A stretch of DNA of 64,000 bases from NCBI RefSeq assembly GCF_009857135.1, contig NZ_CP047318.1, positions 5,146,001 to 5,210,000 of the forward strand, in the 5' to 3' direction. The stretch is from Streptomyces sp. HM190 (GTDB taxonomy: Bacteria > Actinomycetota > Actinomycetes > Streptomycetales > Streptomycetaceae). This document shows positions 10,187-18,697 of the stretch, piece by piece. Numbering within the stretch: the stretch's first letter is position 1; every line of letters starts with the position of its first letter. The translations under genes and the position numbers were made by a program. Below the pieces are notes generated by a model, which did not search any database, was not told the DNA's origin, and saw nothing but the letters and a program-made list of their open reading frames with translations.

Positions 10187-11197
10187 GTGACCGTCGTCGA
10201 GCCGTTCGGGCTGAGCGCGCGGGACCAGGCTCTCGAAGCCGATGTCCAGGCCGGATTGGCTGCCGTCGAGGAGGGTCTGCTGGAGGCCACCAAGAGCGAG
10301 GTCCCCTTCATCCAGGAGGCCGCCCAGCATCTGCTGCGCGCGGGCGGGAAGCGGTTCCGTCCGCTGCTCGTGATGCTCGCCGCCCAGTTCGGCGACCCGT
10401 ACGCGCCCGGGGTCGTCCCGTCGGCCGTCGTGGTCGAGCTGACGCATCTGGCCACGCTGTACCACGACGACGTCATGGACGAGGCCGAGGTCCGCCGGGG
10501 CGTGCCCAGCGCCAACGCGCGGTGGGGCAACTCCCTGGCCGTCCTGACCGGCGACTTCCTCTTCGCCCGTGCCTCCCACGTCCTTGCCGACCTCGGCCCC
10601 GACGCCGTCCGCATCCAGGCCGAGGCGTTCGAGCGGCTGGTCACCGGGCAGATCCTGGAAACCGCCGGGCCCCGCGACGGCCGCGACCCCATCGACCACT
10701 ACCTCGACGTGCTCGGCGGCAAGACCGGCTCGCTGGTCGCCGTCGCCGGACGGCTCGGAGCGCTGATGGCCGGCGCCGACGAGACCGTGGTCGACGTGCT
10801 CACCCAGTACGGGGAGCGGCTCGGCGTCGCGTTCCAGCTCGCCGACGACGTCCTCGACATCGCCTCCGACTCCCACGAGTCCGGCAAGACCCCCGGTACG
10901 GACCTCCGCGAGGGCGTGCCGACCATGCCGGTGCTGCGGCTCCGCGAGCGGGCGGGCCGGCTCGGCGAGCCCGACGACCTCGCCCTGTGCGAACTGCTCG
11001 ACTCCGACCTCACCGACGACGCGCGTCACGCCGAGGCCCTGGCCCGTCTCCGGGTGCACCCCGCGCTCGAACAGGCCCGCCGGGACACCGTGCGGTACGC
11101 GGAGGAGGCGCGGGCGGTCCTGGCACCCCTGCCGCAGTGCGGAGCCAAGGAGGCCCTGGTCGAGCTGTGCGACGCGGTGGTGCACCGGGCCGGTTAG
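10187..11197 (+). CDS. Long-chain polyprenyl diphosphate synthase
   Basis: Adds isopentenyl units to an allylic diphosphate in the cytoplasm, most likely making the menaquinone side chain. About 336 residues. The first aspartate-rich motif is HDDVMDEAEVRRG with Asp at 94, 95 and 98; the second is QLADDVLD with the following D. GGKRFRP is the IPP-binding element. Small residues before the first motif (LATLYHDD) are typical of long-chain synthases. The GTG start at 10187 has AGGAGA 6 bp upstream, a strong site. The short TVVEPFGLS N-terminus matches Streptomyces homologues. It stands alone transcriptionally; exact chain length cannot be read. Confidence 0.92.
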   Translation: MTVVEPFGLSARDQALEADVQAGLAAVEEGLLEATKSEVPFIQEAAQHLLRAGGKRFRPLLVMLAAQFGDPYAPGVVPSAVVVELTHLATLYHDDVMDEAEVRRGVPSANARWGNSLAVLTGDFLFARASHVLADLGPDAVRIQAEAFERLVTGQILETAGPRDGRDPIDHYLDVLGGKTGSLVAVAGRLGALMAGADETVVDVLTQYGERLGVAFQLADDVLDIASDSHESGKTPGTDLREGVPTMPVLRLRERAGRLGEPDDLALCELLDSDLTDDARHAEALARLRVHPALEQARRDTVRYAEEARAVLAPLPQCGAKEALVELCDAVVHRAG

Positions 11198-11584
11198 GGA
11201 CCGGGCCGGTTAGGGCCCCGGCTCCAGGGCCCCGGTCCGTCGGCTCCACCTCTCGGCCCGCTGGCTCCCTCTCGGCCCGCTGGCTTCCTCTCGGTCCTCG
11301 GGCCGCTTCCCGGTCCTCGGGCTCCCTCCCGGGCCTCCGGTTGTACCTGGGTCCTCCGGTTTCTCCCTCGCTCCTGCGGTTGTCCGTCCCCTACGGGTTT
11401 CCCCGGGTGCCGTCATCCCGTCGCAGTTGCCGTGTCATCCCGTAGCAGTACGTCGAGTTGAGCCCCGAGTCTGACGATTCCCCTCCGCCGATTTGGTCAG
11501 ATGGGTATCACCACTCCTCACCGATTCGGGTGAGAATGGCGGCTCTCAGTGGAAGCCGCCGCCGACGACGGAGGTAAGGCACAC
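11198..11584. other. Repetitive non-coding region upstream of the LolA-like gene
   Basis: About 385 bp without a gene. The first part repeats gggccggttaggg, then ctctcggcccgctggct and ggtcctcggg variants occur in tandem, giving C/T-rich low-complexity DNA. No promoter could be assigned with confidence. Confidence 0.5.
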
Positions 11585-12922
11585 ATGGCACCGTACGAAT
11601 CCGACGACAGCGCCCGCGCCGGTGACGCGGCCGTGCTCGCGGCCGAGGCCGAGGAGATGCGTTCGGCGCGACGCCGCAAGGCCGCGCGGTACGTCGTCCC
11701 GGCCACCGTGCTGGGCGTGGCGGCGGCGACCATCGGTCTCGTCCCGGCCTTCGCCGGCTCCGGTGATCCCGATCTGCCGAAGATCAGCGCGCAGGAACTC
11801 ATCGAGAAGATCGCCGCCTCGGACGTACAGCGCGTGTCCGGAACGGTGAAGGTCACCACGGATCTCGGCCTGCCCGACCTGGGCGGCCTCGCCGACACCC
11901 TGGGTGCGCAGGGTTCCTCCGGCGGTGCCGGCTCCTCCGCCGACCCGTCCTCCAAGCTGCTCGAACTCGCCTCCGGCACCCACACGTTGCGGATCGCCAC
12001 CGACGGCCCGGACAAGCAGAAGCTGTCCCTGCTGGACAAGACCTCGGAGTACAGCCTCATCCACAACGGCGACGAGGTGTGGGCGTACGACAGCGCCTCG
12101 AACGAGGTGTACCACGCGACCGGCGCCGGAGAGGAGGGCAAGGGCGGCAAGGACGGGAAGGGCCGCGAGGACGTGCCCGCCACGCCGCGGCAGCTGGCCG
12201 AGGAGGCCCTGAAGGCCGTCGACGACACCACGTCCGTGACCGTCGACGGGACCGCGCAGGTCGCCGGGCGCGACGCGTACAAGCTGGTGATCGCGCCCAG
12301 GCAGTCCGGCTCGACGGTCGGCGCGATCTCCATCGCCGTCGACGCGAAGACGGGGCTGCCCCTGAAGTTCACGCTGACCCCGGCGAGCGGCGGCTCGGCC
12401 GTCGTGGACGCCGGCTTCACCCAGGTCGACTTCGGCAAGCCCAGCGCCTCCACCTTCGACTTCACCCCGCCGAAGGGCGCGAAGGTCACCGAGGCCGACG
12501 AGGTGGAGAAGTCCGGCCACCGCGGCGACAAGGCCGACGAGTTCGGCGAGGACTTCGGCAAGGAGTTCGGCGAGGACTTCGGTGCGGACCTCGGCAAGGA
12601 CTTCGGTGCGGACTTCGGCACGGGCGCGGCCGGGGGCGAAGCCGGGGCCGGGCTGAAGACCGTCGGCAAGGGCTGGAGCGCCATCGCCGTGATCGACAGC
12701 GGGGCCGAGGGCGGCATGCCCACCGGCGGCTCCGAGTCGTTGGGTGACAGCCGCGTCGACGGGTTCCTGAACTCCCTGGGCGACCAGGTCAAGGGCGACT
12801 TCGGCTCCGGTACGGTCTTCAAGACCCGCCTGATCAACGTCCTGTTCACCGACGACGGCAAGGTGTACGCGGGCGCCGTCACCAAGGACGCGCTCGTGAA
12901 GGCGGCCGACGCCGACCGGTAG
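11585..12922 (+). CDS. Membrane-anchored LolA/RseB-like protein
   Basis: About 445 residues. A basic cytoplasmic N-terminus (EEMRSARRRKAAR) precedes one hydrophobic segment (YVVPATVLGVAAATIGLVPAF, about residues 38-57), so the rest is outside the membrane. The body has the beta-rich LolA/RseB/DUF2092-type pattern: SGTVKVTTDLGLP, HTLRIATDG, SEYSLIHNGDEVWAYDS, a segment containing YKLVIAP, then LPLKFTLTPASGG. An acidic repeat (GEDFGKEFGEDFGADLGKDFG) interrupts before the C-terminal domain. Such proteins are thought to bind lipids or act as surface sensors; role here is unknown. The ATG at 11585 follows GGAGGTAAGG. The ABC exporter genes start 81 bp downstream. Confidence 0.85.
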   Translation: MAPYESDDSARAGDAAVLAAEAEEMRSARRRKAARYVVPATVLGVAAATIGLVPAFAGSGDPDLPKISAQELIEKIAASDVQRVSGTVKVTTDLGLPDLGGLADTLGAQGSSGGAGSSADPSSKLLELASGTHTLRIATDGPDKQKLSLLDKTSEYSLIHNGDEVWAYDSASNEVYHATGAGEEGKGGKDGKGREDVPATPRQLAEEALKAVDDTTSVTVDGTAQVAGRDAYKLVIAPRQSGSTVGAISIAVDAKTGLPLKFTLTPASGGSAVVDAGFTQVDFGKPSASTFDFTPPKGAKVTEADEVEKSGHRGDKADEFGEDFGKEFGEDFGADLGKDFGADFGTGAAGGEAGAGLKTVGKGWSAIAVIDSGAEGGMPTGGSESLGDSRVDGFLNSLGDQVKGDFGSGTVFKTRLINVLFTDDGKVYAGAVTKDALVKAADADR

Positions 12923-12985
12923 GCCCGTACGCCGTACGCCGTGCGTCCGAACGGGTGTGCGGTCGTACGGCGTACGCCCGTACGT
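12923..12985. terminator. Inverted repeats of cgtacg motifs between LolA-like and ABC genes
   Basis: cccgtacgccgtacgcc near 12924 pairs with ggcgtacgcccgtacg near 12969, with a small offset. It could terminate the LolA-like transcript or be an operator for the ABC genes. Confidence 0.4.
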
Positions 12986-13003
12986 GACGTGAATGAGGGA
13001 GCC

Positions 13004-14026
13004 ATGCAGGAACAGTCCGCCGCCGCACCGGACCCGCACCCGGGCGCGGACCCGGACCCGGGCTCGGACGGCGTCGGTGCGAGGGCGGGCGCCGGTGCGG
13101 CGGTGATCTCCACGCGCGCGCTCACCAAGCGCTACCGCGGCGGGCAGCTCGCCGTGGACGGTCTCGACCTGACCGTCCCCGCGGGCAGCGTCTTCGGCTT
13201 CCTCGGTCCCAACGGCTCGGGCAAGACCACCACCATCCGCATGCTCATGGGCCTGATCGAGCCGACCTCCGGTACCGCCGAGGTCCTCGGCAGGCCCATG
13301 CCGCGATCCGCCCGCACCGTCCTGCCCGAGGTCGGCGCCCTCATCGAGGGGCCCGCGCTGTACGGGTTCTTCTCCGGCCGCGACAACCTCCTCCGGTACG
13401 ACGCCGCCGACCCGACCGCCGACCCCCGCACCCGGCACGCACGCGTCGGGGCCGCACTGGACCGGGTCGGGCTCACGGCAGCCGCCGGCAAGAAGGCGAA
13501 GGCGTACTCGCTGGGCATGAAGCAGCGGCTGGGCCTCGCGGCGGCGCTGCTGCGGCCGCGCCGCCTCCTCGTCCTCGACGAGCCGACCAACGGGCTCGAC
13601 CCGCAGGGCATGCGGGAGATCCGCACCCTGGTCCGCGCGCTTGCGTCCGACGGCACCACCGTCTTCCTCTCCTCCCATCTGCTCGACGAGATCGAGCAGG
13701 TGTGCACGCACGCCGCCGTGATGGCGCGGGGCCGGCTGATCACCCAGGGCCCGGTCGCCGAACTGGCCACCGGGGCCCGGGGCCGGCTCGTCGTCACGAC
13801 CCCCGACCCGGCGGACGCCGCCCGGGTGCTCAAGGAGCAGGGGGTCGGTGACGTCGTGGTGACGGAGGACCGGGTGACCGGGGAACCACCGGACCGCGAC
13901 CTCGCCGAACTGAACGCGGCGCTGGTCACCGCGGGCGTCCGGGTACGCGGCTTCGGCGTCGAACGCGCCTCCCTGGAGGACGCGTTCCTGGCACTGACGG
14001 GGGAGGGCTTCGATGTCGCGGGCTGA
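13004..14026 (+). CDS. ABC transporter ATP-binding subunit
   Basis: About 340 residues, the cytoplasmic ATPase of an ABC-2-type exporter. Walker A is GPNGSGKTTT, the signature is YSLGMKQRLGLA, Walker B is LLVLDEPTNGLDP, and the H-loop follows in FLSSHLLDEIE. The N-terminal about 35 residues are Pro/Gly/Asp-rich and variable. A C-terminal accessory region (about residues 260-340) is typical of the CcmA/drug-export subfamily. The ATG at 13004 has GAGGGAG 3-6 bp upstream. It overlaps the permease gene by 14 bp, so the two are translated together. Exported substrate unknown. Confidence 0.93.
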   Translation: MQEQSAAAPDPHPGADPDPGSDGVGARAGAGAAVISTRALTKRYRGGQLAVDGLDLTVPAGSVFGFLGPNGSGKTTTIRMLMGLIEPTSGTAEVLGRPMPRSARTVLPEVGALIEGPALYGFFSGRDNLLRYDAADPTADPRTRHARVGAALDRVGLTAAAGKKAKAYSLGMKQRLGLAAALLRPRRLLVLDEPTNGLDPQGMREIRTLVRALASDGTTVFLSSHLLDEIEQVCTHAAVMARGRLITQGPVAELATGARGRLVVTTPDPADAARVLKEQGVGDVVVTEDRVTGEPPDRDLAELNAALVTAGVRVRGFGVERASLEDAFLALTGEGFDVAG

Positions 14027-14963
14027 GCACAGGGACACCGCCGACGGTGGGGCCGCAGCGGCTGTCGCGGCCGTTCCGAGGGCCGTGGGGGCGGGCGGCG
14101 CGCCGAGCCGGCTGTGGACCTCCGGGCTGTTCCGCAGCGAGCTGCTCACCACCTTCCGGCGGTGGCGGACCCTCGCGCTGCTCGCCGTGCTCGCGGCCGT
14201 GCCGGTGCTCGTCGGGATCGCCGTGAGGATCGAGACCGGCGACGGGTCGTCGGCGGGCGGCGGTCCGGGCGGAGGTGGCGGTGGCGGCGAGGGCCCGGCG
14301 TTCATCGCGCAGATCACCAACAACGGGCTGTTCCTGGTGTTCACGGCACTGGCCGTGACCCTGCCCTTCTTCCTGCCGATGGCGGTCGGTGTCGTCGCGG
14401 GGGACGCGATCGCCGGGGAGGCCAACGGGGGCACCCTCCGCTATCTGCTGGTCGCGCCCGCCGGCCGCACCCGGCTGCTGCTCACCAAGTACGCCACGGT
14501 GATGACGTTCTGCCTGGTCGCGACCCTGGTCGTGGCGGCGTCCGCGCTGGCCGTCGGAGCGCTGCTGTTCCCCCTCGGCGAGGTGACGACGATCTCCGGG
14601 ACACGCATCGGCTTCGGCGAGGGACTCCTCCGCGCGCTGCTGATCGCGTTGGCGGTGGCCGCGTCGCTGCTCGGGATCGCCGCGCTGGGACTCTTCGTCT
14701 CGACCCTCACGAACAGCGGCATCGCCGCGATGGCGACCACGGTCGGGCTGCTCATCACCGTCCAGATCCTCGACCAGATCCCGCAGCTCGACGCCCTCCA
14801 CCCGTACTTCTTCTCCCACTACTGGCTGTCCTTCGCCGACCTCATGCGCGAGCCGGTCTACTGGGACGACCTCCAGCGCAACCTCGGCCTCCAGGCCCTG
14901 TACGCGGCGGTGTTCGGCTCGGCGGCCTGGGCACGGTTCACCTCGCGGGACATCACCGCGTAG
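14013..14963 (+). CDS. ABC-2-type transporter permease
   Basis: About 316 residues with roughly six membrane segments: LALLAVLAAVPVLVGIAV, FLVFTALAVTLPFFLPMAVG, CLVATLVVAASALAVGALL, ALLIALAVAASLLGIAALGLF, IAAMATTVGLLITVQIL and the C-terminal segment. The EANGGTLRYLLVAPAGR stretch after the second segment is the coupling-helix region seen in ABC-2 permeases. A Gly-rich loop (GGGPGGGGGGGEG) follows the first segment. It overlaps the ATPase gene by 14 bp and forms the exporter with it. Confidence 0.9.
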   Translation: MSRAEHRDTADGGAAAAVAAVPRAVGAGGAPSRLWTSGLFRSELLTTFRRWRTLALLAVLAAVPVLVGIAVRIETGDGSSAGGGPGGGGGGGEGPAFIAQITNNGLFLVFTALAVTLPFFLPMAVGVVAGDAIAGEANGGTLRYLLVAPAGRTRLLLTKYATVMTFCLVATLVVAASALAVGALLFPLGEVTTISGTRIGFGEGLLRALLIALAVAASLLGIAALGLFVSTLTNSGIAAMATTVGLLITVQILDQIPQLDALHPYFFSHYWLSFADLMREPVYWDDLQRNLGLQALYAAVFGSAAWARFTSRDITA

Positions 14964-14974
14964 ACGCTCCGCCG

Positions 14975-15014
14975 GAGGCGCGGTGAGGCGCGGTGAGGCG
15001 CGGTGAGGCGCGGT
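14975..15014. repeat. Four perfect 10-bp tandem repeats
   Basis: gaggcgcggt is repeated four times directly after the permease stop, followed by a partial unit. It marks the boundary with the accessory region. Confidence 0.9.
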
Positions 15015-15189
15015 GAGGCGGTGGTGTCGCCGCCGGGCAACCGCGAGGCGATCGTGGGCCGGTGGGGACCGGTGGGGCCGGTCGCTCGGCCTCGGCAGCG
15101 GCGTACGGAAAACGTGCGAACGGCGCCACGGCCGAGGAGGGCAAGGGGACCGAGCGTGTCTGTGCTCATGAGCCTGCGGCGGTGTCGGG

Positions 15190-15468
15190 GGTCGGCAGGT
15201 CCAGGAGGAGCGCCATGACGCCGCTGACGATCTCCCGGTGGCCGATCATCGCGGGGATCTGCTACGCGTGGACCAGTGCGCGCTGCGACCCGGGGCGCCA
15301 GCCCCGTCTCCTCTTCCAACTCCCGTGCCACTGCCGCCTCGGGCCGTTCCCTGTCCTCCACCAGCCCCATGGGCAGCTCCCAGCCCCAGGTGTCCGTGAC
15401 GAAAACGGTGCCGCCATATCATCAGCACCCGCCGCCGCTCGTCCACGGCGGGTTCGTCAGCCGCGATC
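15190..15468 (-). pseudogene. Decayed NUDIX hydrolase gene, paralogue of the intact copy at 18678-19217
   Basis: Minus-strand DNA matches the intact NUDIX gene in blocks. VDERRRVLMIWRH aligns with its VDDQRRVLMMWRH. MGLVEDRERPEAAVARELEEE, split over two frames, aligns with its MGLVDDGEQAPQAAARELEEE and contains the NUDIX-box REL-EE core. The final block aligns with its SGVMALLLD end. The copy lacks the first about 50 codons, has a one-base insertion after the region for TDTW, and has lost about 110 bp between 15250 and 15286. It cannot encode an active enzyme. Confidence 0.85.
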
Positions 15469-15521
15469 ACTCTCTTCCCGGTTCTCCGTCCGTTGGTCCA
15501 GGGCACCAGTTCACGCGTGAC

Positions 15522-18098
15522 TCATCGCTTGTGTGTGCCCCCGCCGCCTCCTTGCTGTGGCGGGCGCGGGATGCGCGGCGGCTGGGTGGGGGTGGGGGTG
15601 GTGGTGCCCGGTGTCGGACGGGTGGGGGAGTTCGTCGTGGATCGCCTCTGGGCGGACTGGAGACGGGCCGTGGCCGACAGCGGGTTTCCCCCTGCGCCCG
15701 GTGCGACCCCAGGTGCTTTGGCCGACTGCCCCACGGTCATCTGCTCAGCCCGGTGCTTGGCCATGTTGTCAGCTTGCAGGGCGGTGGCCATGAAGCCGGC
15801 GGCCACGTTCCCGCTCTCCGGCGGGGCCGTCTTGCGGTCGATGACGGCCAGCTTCGCCATGTCTTGCTGGCTGAAGATGTTGCCGGGCAGCATGCGGGAC
15901 GCGGCTCCGGTCACATCGACCGTGTGCTTCCGGTCGTCGACGTGGAAGTGGAGTCGGTAGCCGAGATACTGCTCGTTCTTGTCGAAGAGCAGTTCACCCT
16001 GGACCTGACCGCCCTGCTGCCGTGCCCAGCGGTCGAGGGTGTCCGCAGCCTGGGGCAGCCGTGCCACTCGGCCGAGGCAGGCGACATACGCGTCTCCCTC
16101 GACGTGGAGCGCCTTCAGCCGTACGCCGCCCTCCGGTGTCCGGACCGTCTCGACGGCGCCCAGTCGCTGGTTGGCCACGGTGACCAGCCGTCCGTTGCCG
16201 CCGAGTTCGGCGTCGTACTGCCGACGCATCGCCAGATACTGGGCGTCGTTGTGCAGCACCCAGGGCGCCGCCGTTCCCACCATGGTCACCCGGGCGTTCG
16301 GGTTGCCCTCCAGGATGATCTCCGTATTGGCGATGGCCCCACCACCGATTCCGGCGATCACCCAGTTGTCGGCGACCGTCGGGTCGTATGTCCCGTCCCC
16401 CACCTCGTCGCCCAGGAGGACTCGTCCCGGTGCGGCGTTACTGGCTTCCTCCCATTTGGCGACCGCATCCAGGGTGGTCCGGGCGCCGGCGACCCTCGGA
16501 TCGGTCGCGGATTCCAGTGCCTCGGCCACCCGGGGATCGGCGAGAACCTGCAACGACGCGGCCGCACGGCCCTCCCCCGCGGGCAGCGCGGCCAGCCGGT
16601 CACGGGCCTGAAGCGCCTCGGGAGTGCCTACCGCAGTGAGGTGACCGTCGAGAACCTCCGTGGCCTCCGCCACCGTGGGTGTCTTGCGGTCCACCCCCGG
16701 AACGACCTCGGGCGGGACACCGGTGGCCACGAGCGGCGTCCCCACCACCTCGACCTTCACGGGTGGCGTGCCGTCCATCGGCGTGATCTCGGCGAGCAGG
16801 CGGCCCTTGTCGTCGAGGGCCAGCGTGGCGCGTCCGTCGACCAGAGGACCGCGCGTGGCCGCGGTGTCTTCCCAGAGTTGCAGGGCGGCCAGCGAGACGC
16901 GCTCCTCGGGGTCCCCGAACTCGTAGGGATTCCACCCCACTTCCCTGAGGTGCCGCACCTGGTCCGCGGACTGCACGATGCCCTTGATCGGGTCGACGTG
17001 CCATCGTCCGCGCGAGTCGACGAGCAGTGCGTCGGGGTCACGTCCAGCGAGTGCGGCGCCACCGCCGATCATGATCTGGCGCTGCGGATACTGCCCCTGG
17101 GGTAGGGAGGCGGCCTCCGCGCGGAGCTGGTCCAGCGTCTGAGCGCTGACCGAGGTTCGCTGCCGGGCCGCCTCGTCCCGTGCGGCACCGAGCTCCTCGC
17201 GGGTGAGGGGCGTGCCGTCGGGGCGCCGGCCTGGGAGTGGGAAGGACCGGGACGTGCCCACGGGCGCCTGATTCGTGCGGGCCTGCTCGACGCGTGCCCG
17301 GTGGTCCAGGACGACCTGGGCGTCGGACGCGCCGAGTTGCTCGACCGGCTTGCCGAGTTCGCCCAGCGCGACGACCGCCTGCGGAGTCAGGTGCGGTTCC
17401 ACGATGTCGGTCCGGATCCTGGCCGCGTACTGCTCGATCTCACGGGCCGCAGTGTTCTCGGCCGGCGCACTGGGGCGCAGGCCGGTGTGATCGATCAGCT
17501 GGGAGAGCTCGCCGCGGGCATCCGAGCGCTGCTCAGGAGTGAGGGTTCCGTCGCACATACGGGCTGCGAGGTAGTTCAGCTCGCCGATCCGCCCCAGATC
17601 CTCATCGGACAGCTCGGGCCTGGCCGGCAGCGCGGCGCGGCGGGTCAGCATGTCCTGTGCGGCCGGGGCCTCGGCACGGGCCGCCCGTTCCCGTACGGAG
17701 AGCAGTTCGTTGACCTCGTGGCTCAGCGCACGGCCGATCTGCTCGGGTGCGATGCGGTCCGAGATCTGCACGACATGGTTGTCGGACGTGGTGTTGACGA
17801 AGCTGCGGGCCACGGTTCGCTCGGGCAGGGACGCGGCCTCCAGACGGATGGTCAGCGTCTTGCCGCGCTCGTCACTGAGTGTGAAGAAGCGCCGGTCGCC
17901 CTCCTCGGTGATCCCGTGCGAGCGCAGCCGGTCGGCGTACAGGGCCTGGACCACCGTGGGGAGCGCGGCCTCGGCGTCGGCCCGGAGGCGTTCCTCCGGG
18001 GCGCGCGTGCCGCTGCTGGCACGGAAGCCGGTACCCAGGACGTCTGTGGCTGTGATGACGACCTCTTCAGGACGCCTTGGATCGTTGTCCTGGCTCAC
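15522..18098 (-). CDS. Large accessory protein with polymorphic-toxin-like architecture
   Basis: 858 residues from a GTG at 18098, which has GGGGGAG about 6 bp upstream. No signal peptide or membrane segment is visible. Residues 95-135 (SFVNTTSDNHVVQISDRIAP then ALSHEVNEL) resemble a metallopeptidase-like segment, HEVNE at 127-131 replacing HExxH. Two glycine motifs suggest nucleotide-binding folds: IMIGGGAALAGRDPDALLVD at 342-361 and WVIAGIGGGAIANTEIILEG at 579-598, the latter followed by RVTMVG as in a Rossmann fold. The last 50 residues are Pro/Thr-rich and end in poly-Gly. I recall similar segments near the C-terminus of giant Streptomyces polymorphic toxins, but no classic toxin domain is identified. 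Start-to-start distance to the divergent zinc-ribbon gene is 44 bp. Confidence 0.7.
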   Translation of the reverse strand: MSQDNDPRRPEEVVITATDVLGTGFRASSGTRAPEERLRADAEAALPTVVQALYADRLRSHGITEEGDRRFFTLSDERGKTLTIRLEAASLPERTVARSFVNTTSDNHVVQISDRIAPEQIGRALSHEVNELLSVRERAARAEAPAAQDMLTRRAALPARPELSDEDLGRIGELNYLAARMCDGTLTPEQRSDARGELSQLIDHTGLRPSAPAENTAAREIEQYAARIRTDIVEPHLTPQAVVALGELGKPVEQLGASDAQVVLDHRARVEQARTNQAPVGTSRSFPLPGRRPDGTPLTREELGAARDEAARQRTSVSAQTLDQLRAEAASLPQGQYPQRQIMIGGGAALAGRDPDALLVDSRGRWHVDPIKGIVQSADQVRHLREVGWNPYEFGDPEERVSLAALQLWEDTAATRGPLVDGRATLALDDKGRLLAEITPMDGTPPVKVEVVGTPLVATGVPPEVVPGVDRKTPTVAEATEVLDGHLTAVGTPEALQARDRLAALPAGEGRAAASLQVLADPRVAEALESATDPRVAGARTTLDAVAKWEEASNAAPGRVLLGDEVGDGTYDPTVADNWVIAGIGGGAIANTEIILEGNPNARVTMVGTAAPWVLHNDAQYLAMRRQYDAELGGNGRLVTVANQRLGAVETVRTPEGGVRLKALHVEGDAYVACLGRVARLPQAADTLDRWARQQGGQVQGELLFDKNEQYLGYRLHFHVDDRKHTVDVTGAASRMLPGNIFSQQDMAKLAVIDRKTAPPESGNVAAGFMATALQADNMAKHRAEQMTVGQSAKAPGVAPGAGGNPLSATARLQSAQRRSTTNSPTRPTPGTTTPTPTQPPRIPRPPQQGGGGGTHKR

Positions 18099-18142
18099 CG
18101 ACGTCTCCCCCTCCGGCGTCTTGATGCCCGTAGGATCATGCC

Positions 18143-18697
18143 ATGTTGATCGCTCGTTCGATGCAGGAAGCGCACCTCTACATGGACCTCCACGCCTGCG
18201 TCTGCGGCGCGGAGGAGTTCGAGAGGGAGCACCGCCTGGAGGACCAGGACGGAGCCCTGGTCGCGGTGTACGAGGGCGTGTGTCCCCAGTGCGGCCGCAC
18301 ACGGACGTTTGAGTTCCGCATGTCCGAGGAACTGCCGCCCGCGCCTCCGGCGTTCGGCGGAGCCGAGCCCTCGAGCATCATTGATCCGGGCGAGTTCCTG
18401 TGGATCGGTGACCGAGCGTCGACCGAGTCCGGGCTTCGCCTGCTGAACACGACGCTCGCCGAGCACCGCGAGATCCGTCCGCAGACGGCGTACGCGATCG
18501 CCGCCTTCGAGGAAGTCCTCAAGTTCCTCCCGGAAGGCGAGGACCGGATTCCGGAGCACCGGTTCACCTCGAGGCTCGGGCGTGAGCTGTACGCCAAGGA
18601 CCCGACCCGGTTCACCCGGGAGAGGATCGAAAGCGCGCTGGAGCGGAAGCGGTCCATCCTCGCCGACATCGATCGCTTCAGCCCGCCGCAGGGTTGA
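18143..18697 (+). CDS. Small zinc-ribbon-like protein, possible partner of the divergent large protein
   Basis: 184 residues, soluble. The N-terminal half carries CVCG (Cys19, Cys21) and CPQCG (Cys47, Cys50), a likely zinc ribbon, within MLIARSMQEAHLYMDLHACV and following. The C-terminal half is helical and charged. AGGA lies 7 bp before the ATG. Similar MLIAR...EAHLYMDL proteins are, to my memory, found beside large toxin-like proteins in Streptomyces, so an immunity or accessory role is possible but unproven. Its 3' end overlaps the NUDIX gene on the other strand by 20 bp. Confidence 0.75.
   Translation: MLIARSMQEAHLYMDLHACVCGAEEFEREHRLEDQDGALVAVYEGVCPQCGRTRTFEFRMSEELPPAPPAFGGAEPSSIIDPGEFLWIGDRASTESGLRLLNTTLAEHREIRPQTAYAIAAFEEVLKFLPEGEDRIPEHRFTSRLGRELYAKDPTRFTRERIESALERKRSILADIDRFSPPQG

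Noticed and set aside
11546..14434. 962-residue minus-strand reading frame opposite the LolA-like and ABC genes
   Set aside because: Arg/Gly/Val-rich composition without a domain; the plus-strand genes have Walker motifs and ribosome sites.
15276..17105. 609-residue plus-strand frame opposite the large accessory protein
   Set aside because: Low-complexity shadow; it crosses the NUDIX pseudogene and has no motif, while the minus strand has a strong start and conserved-looking domains.
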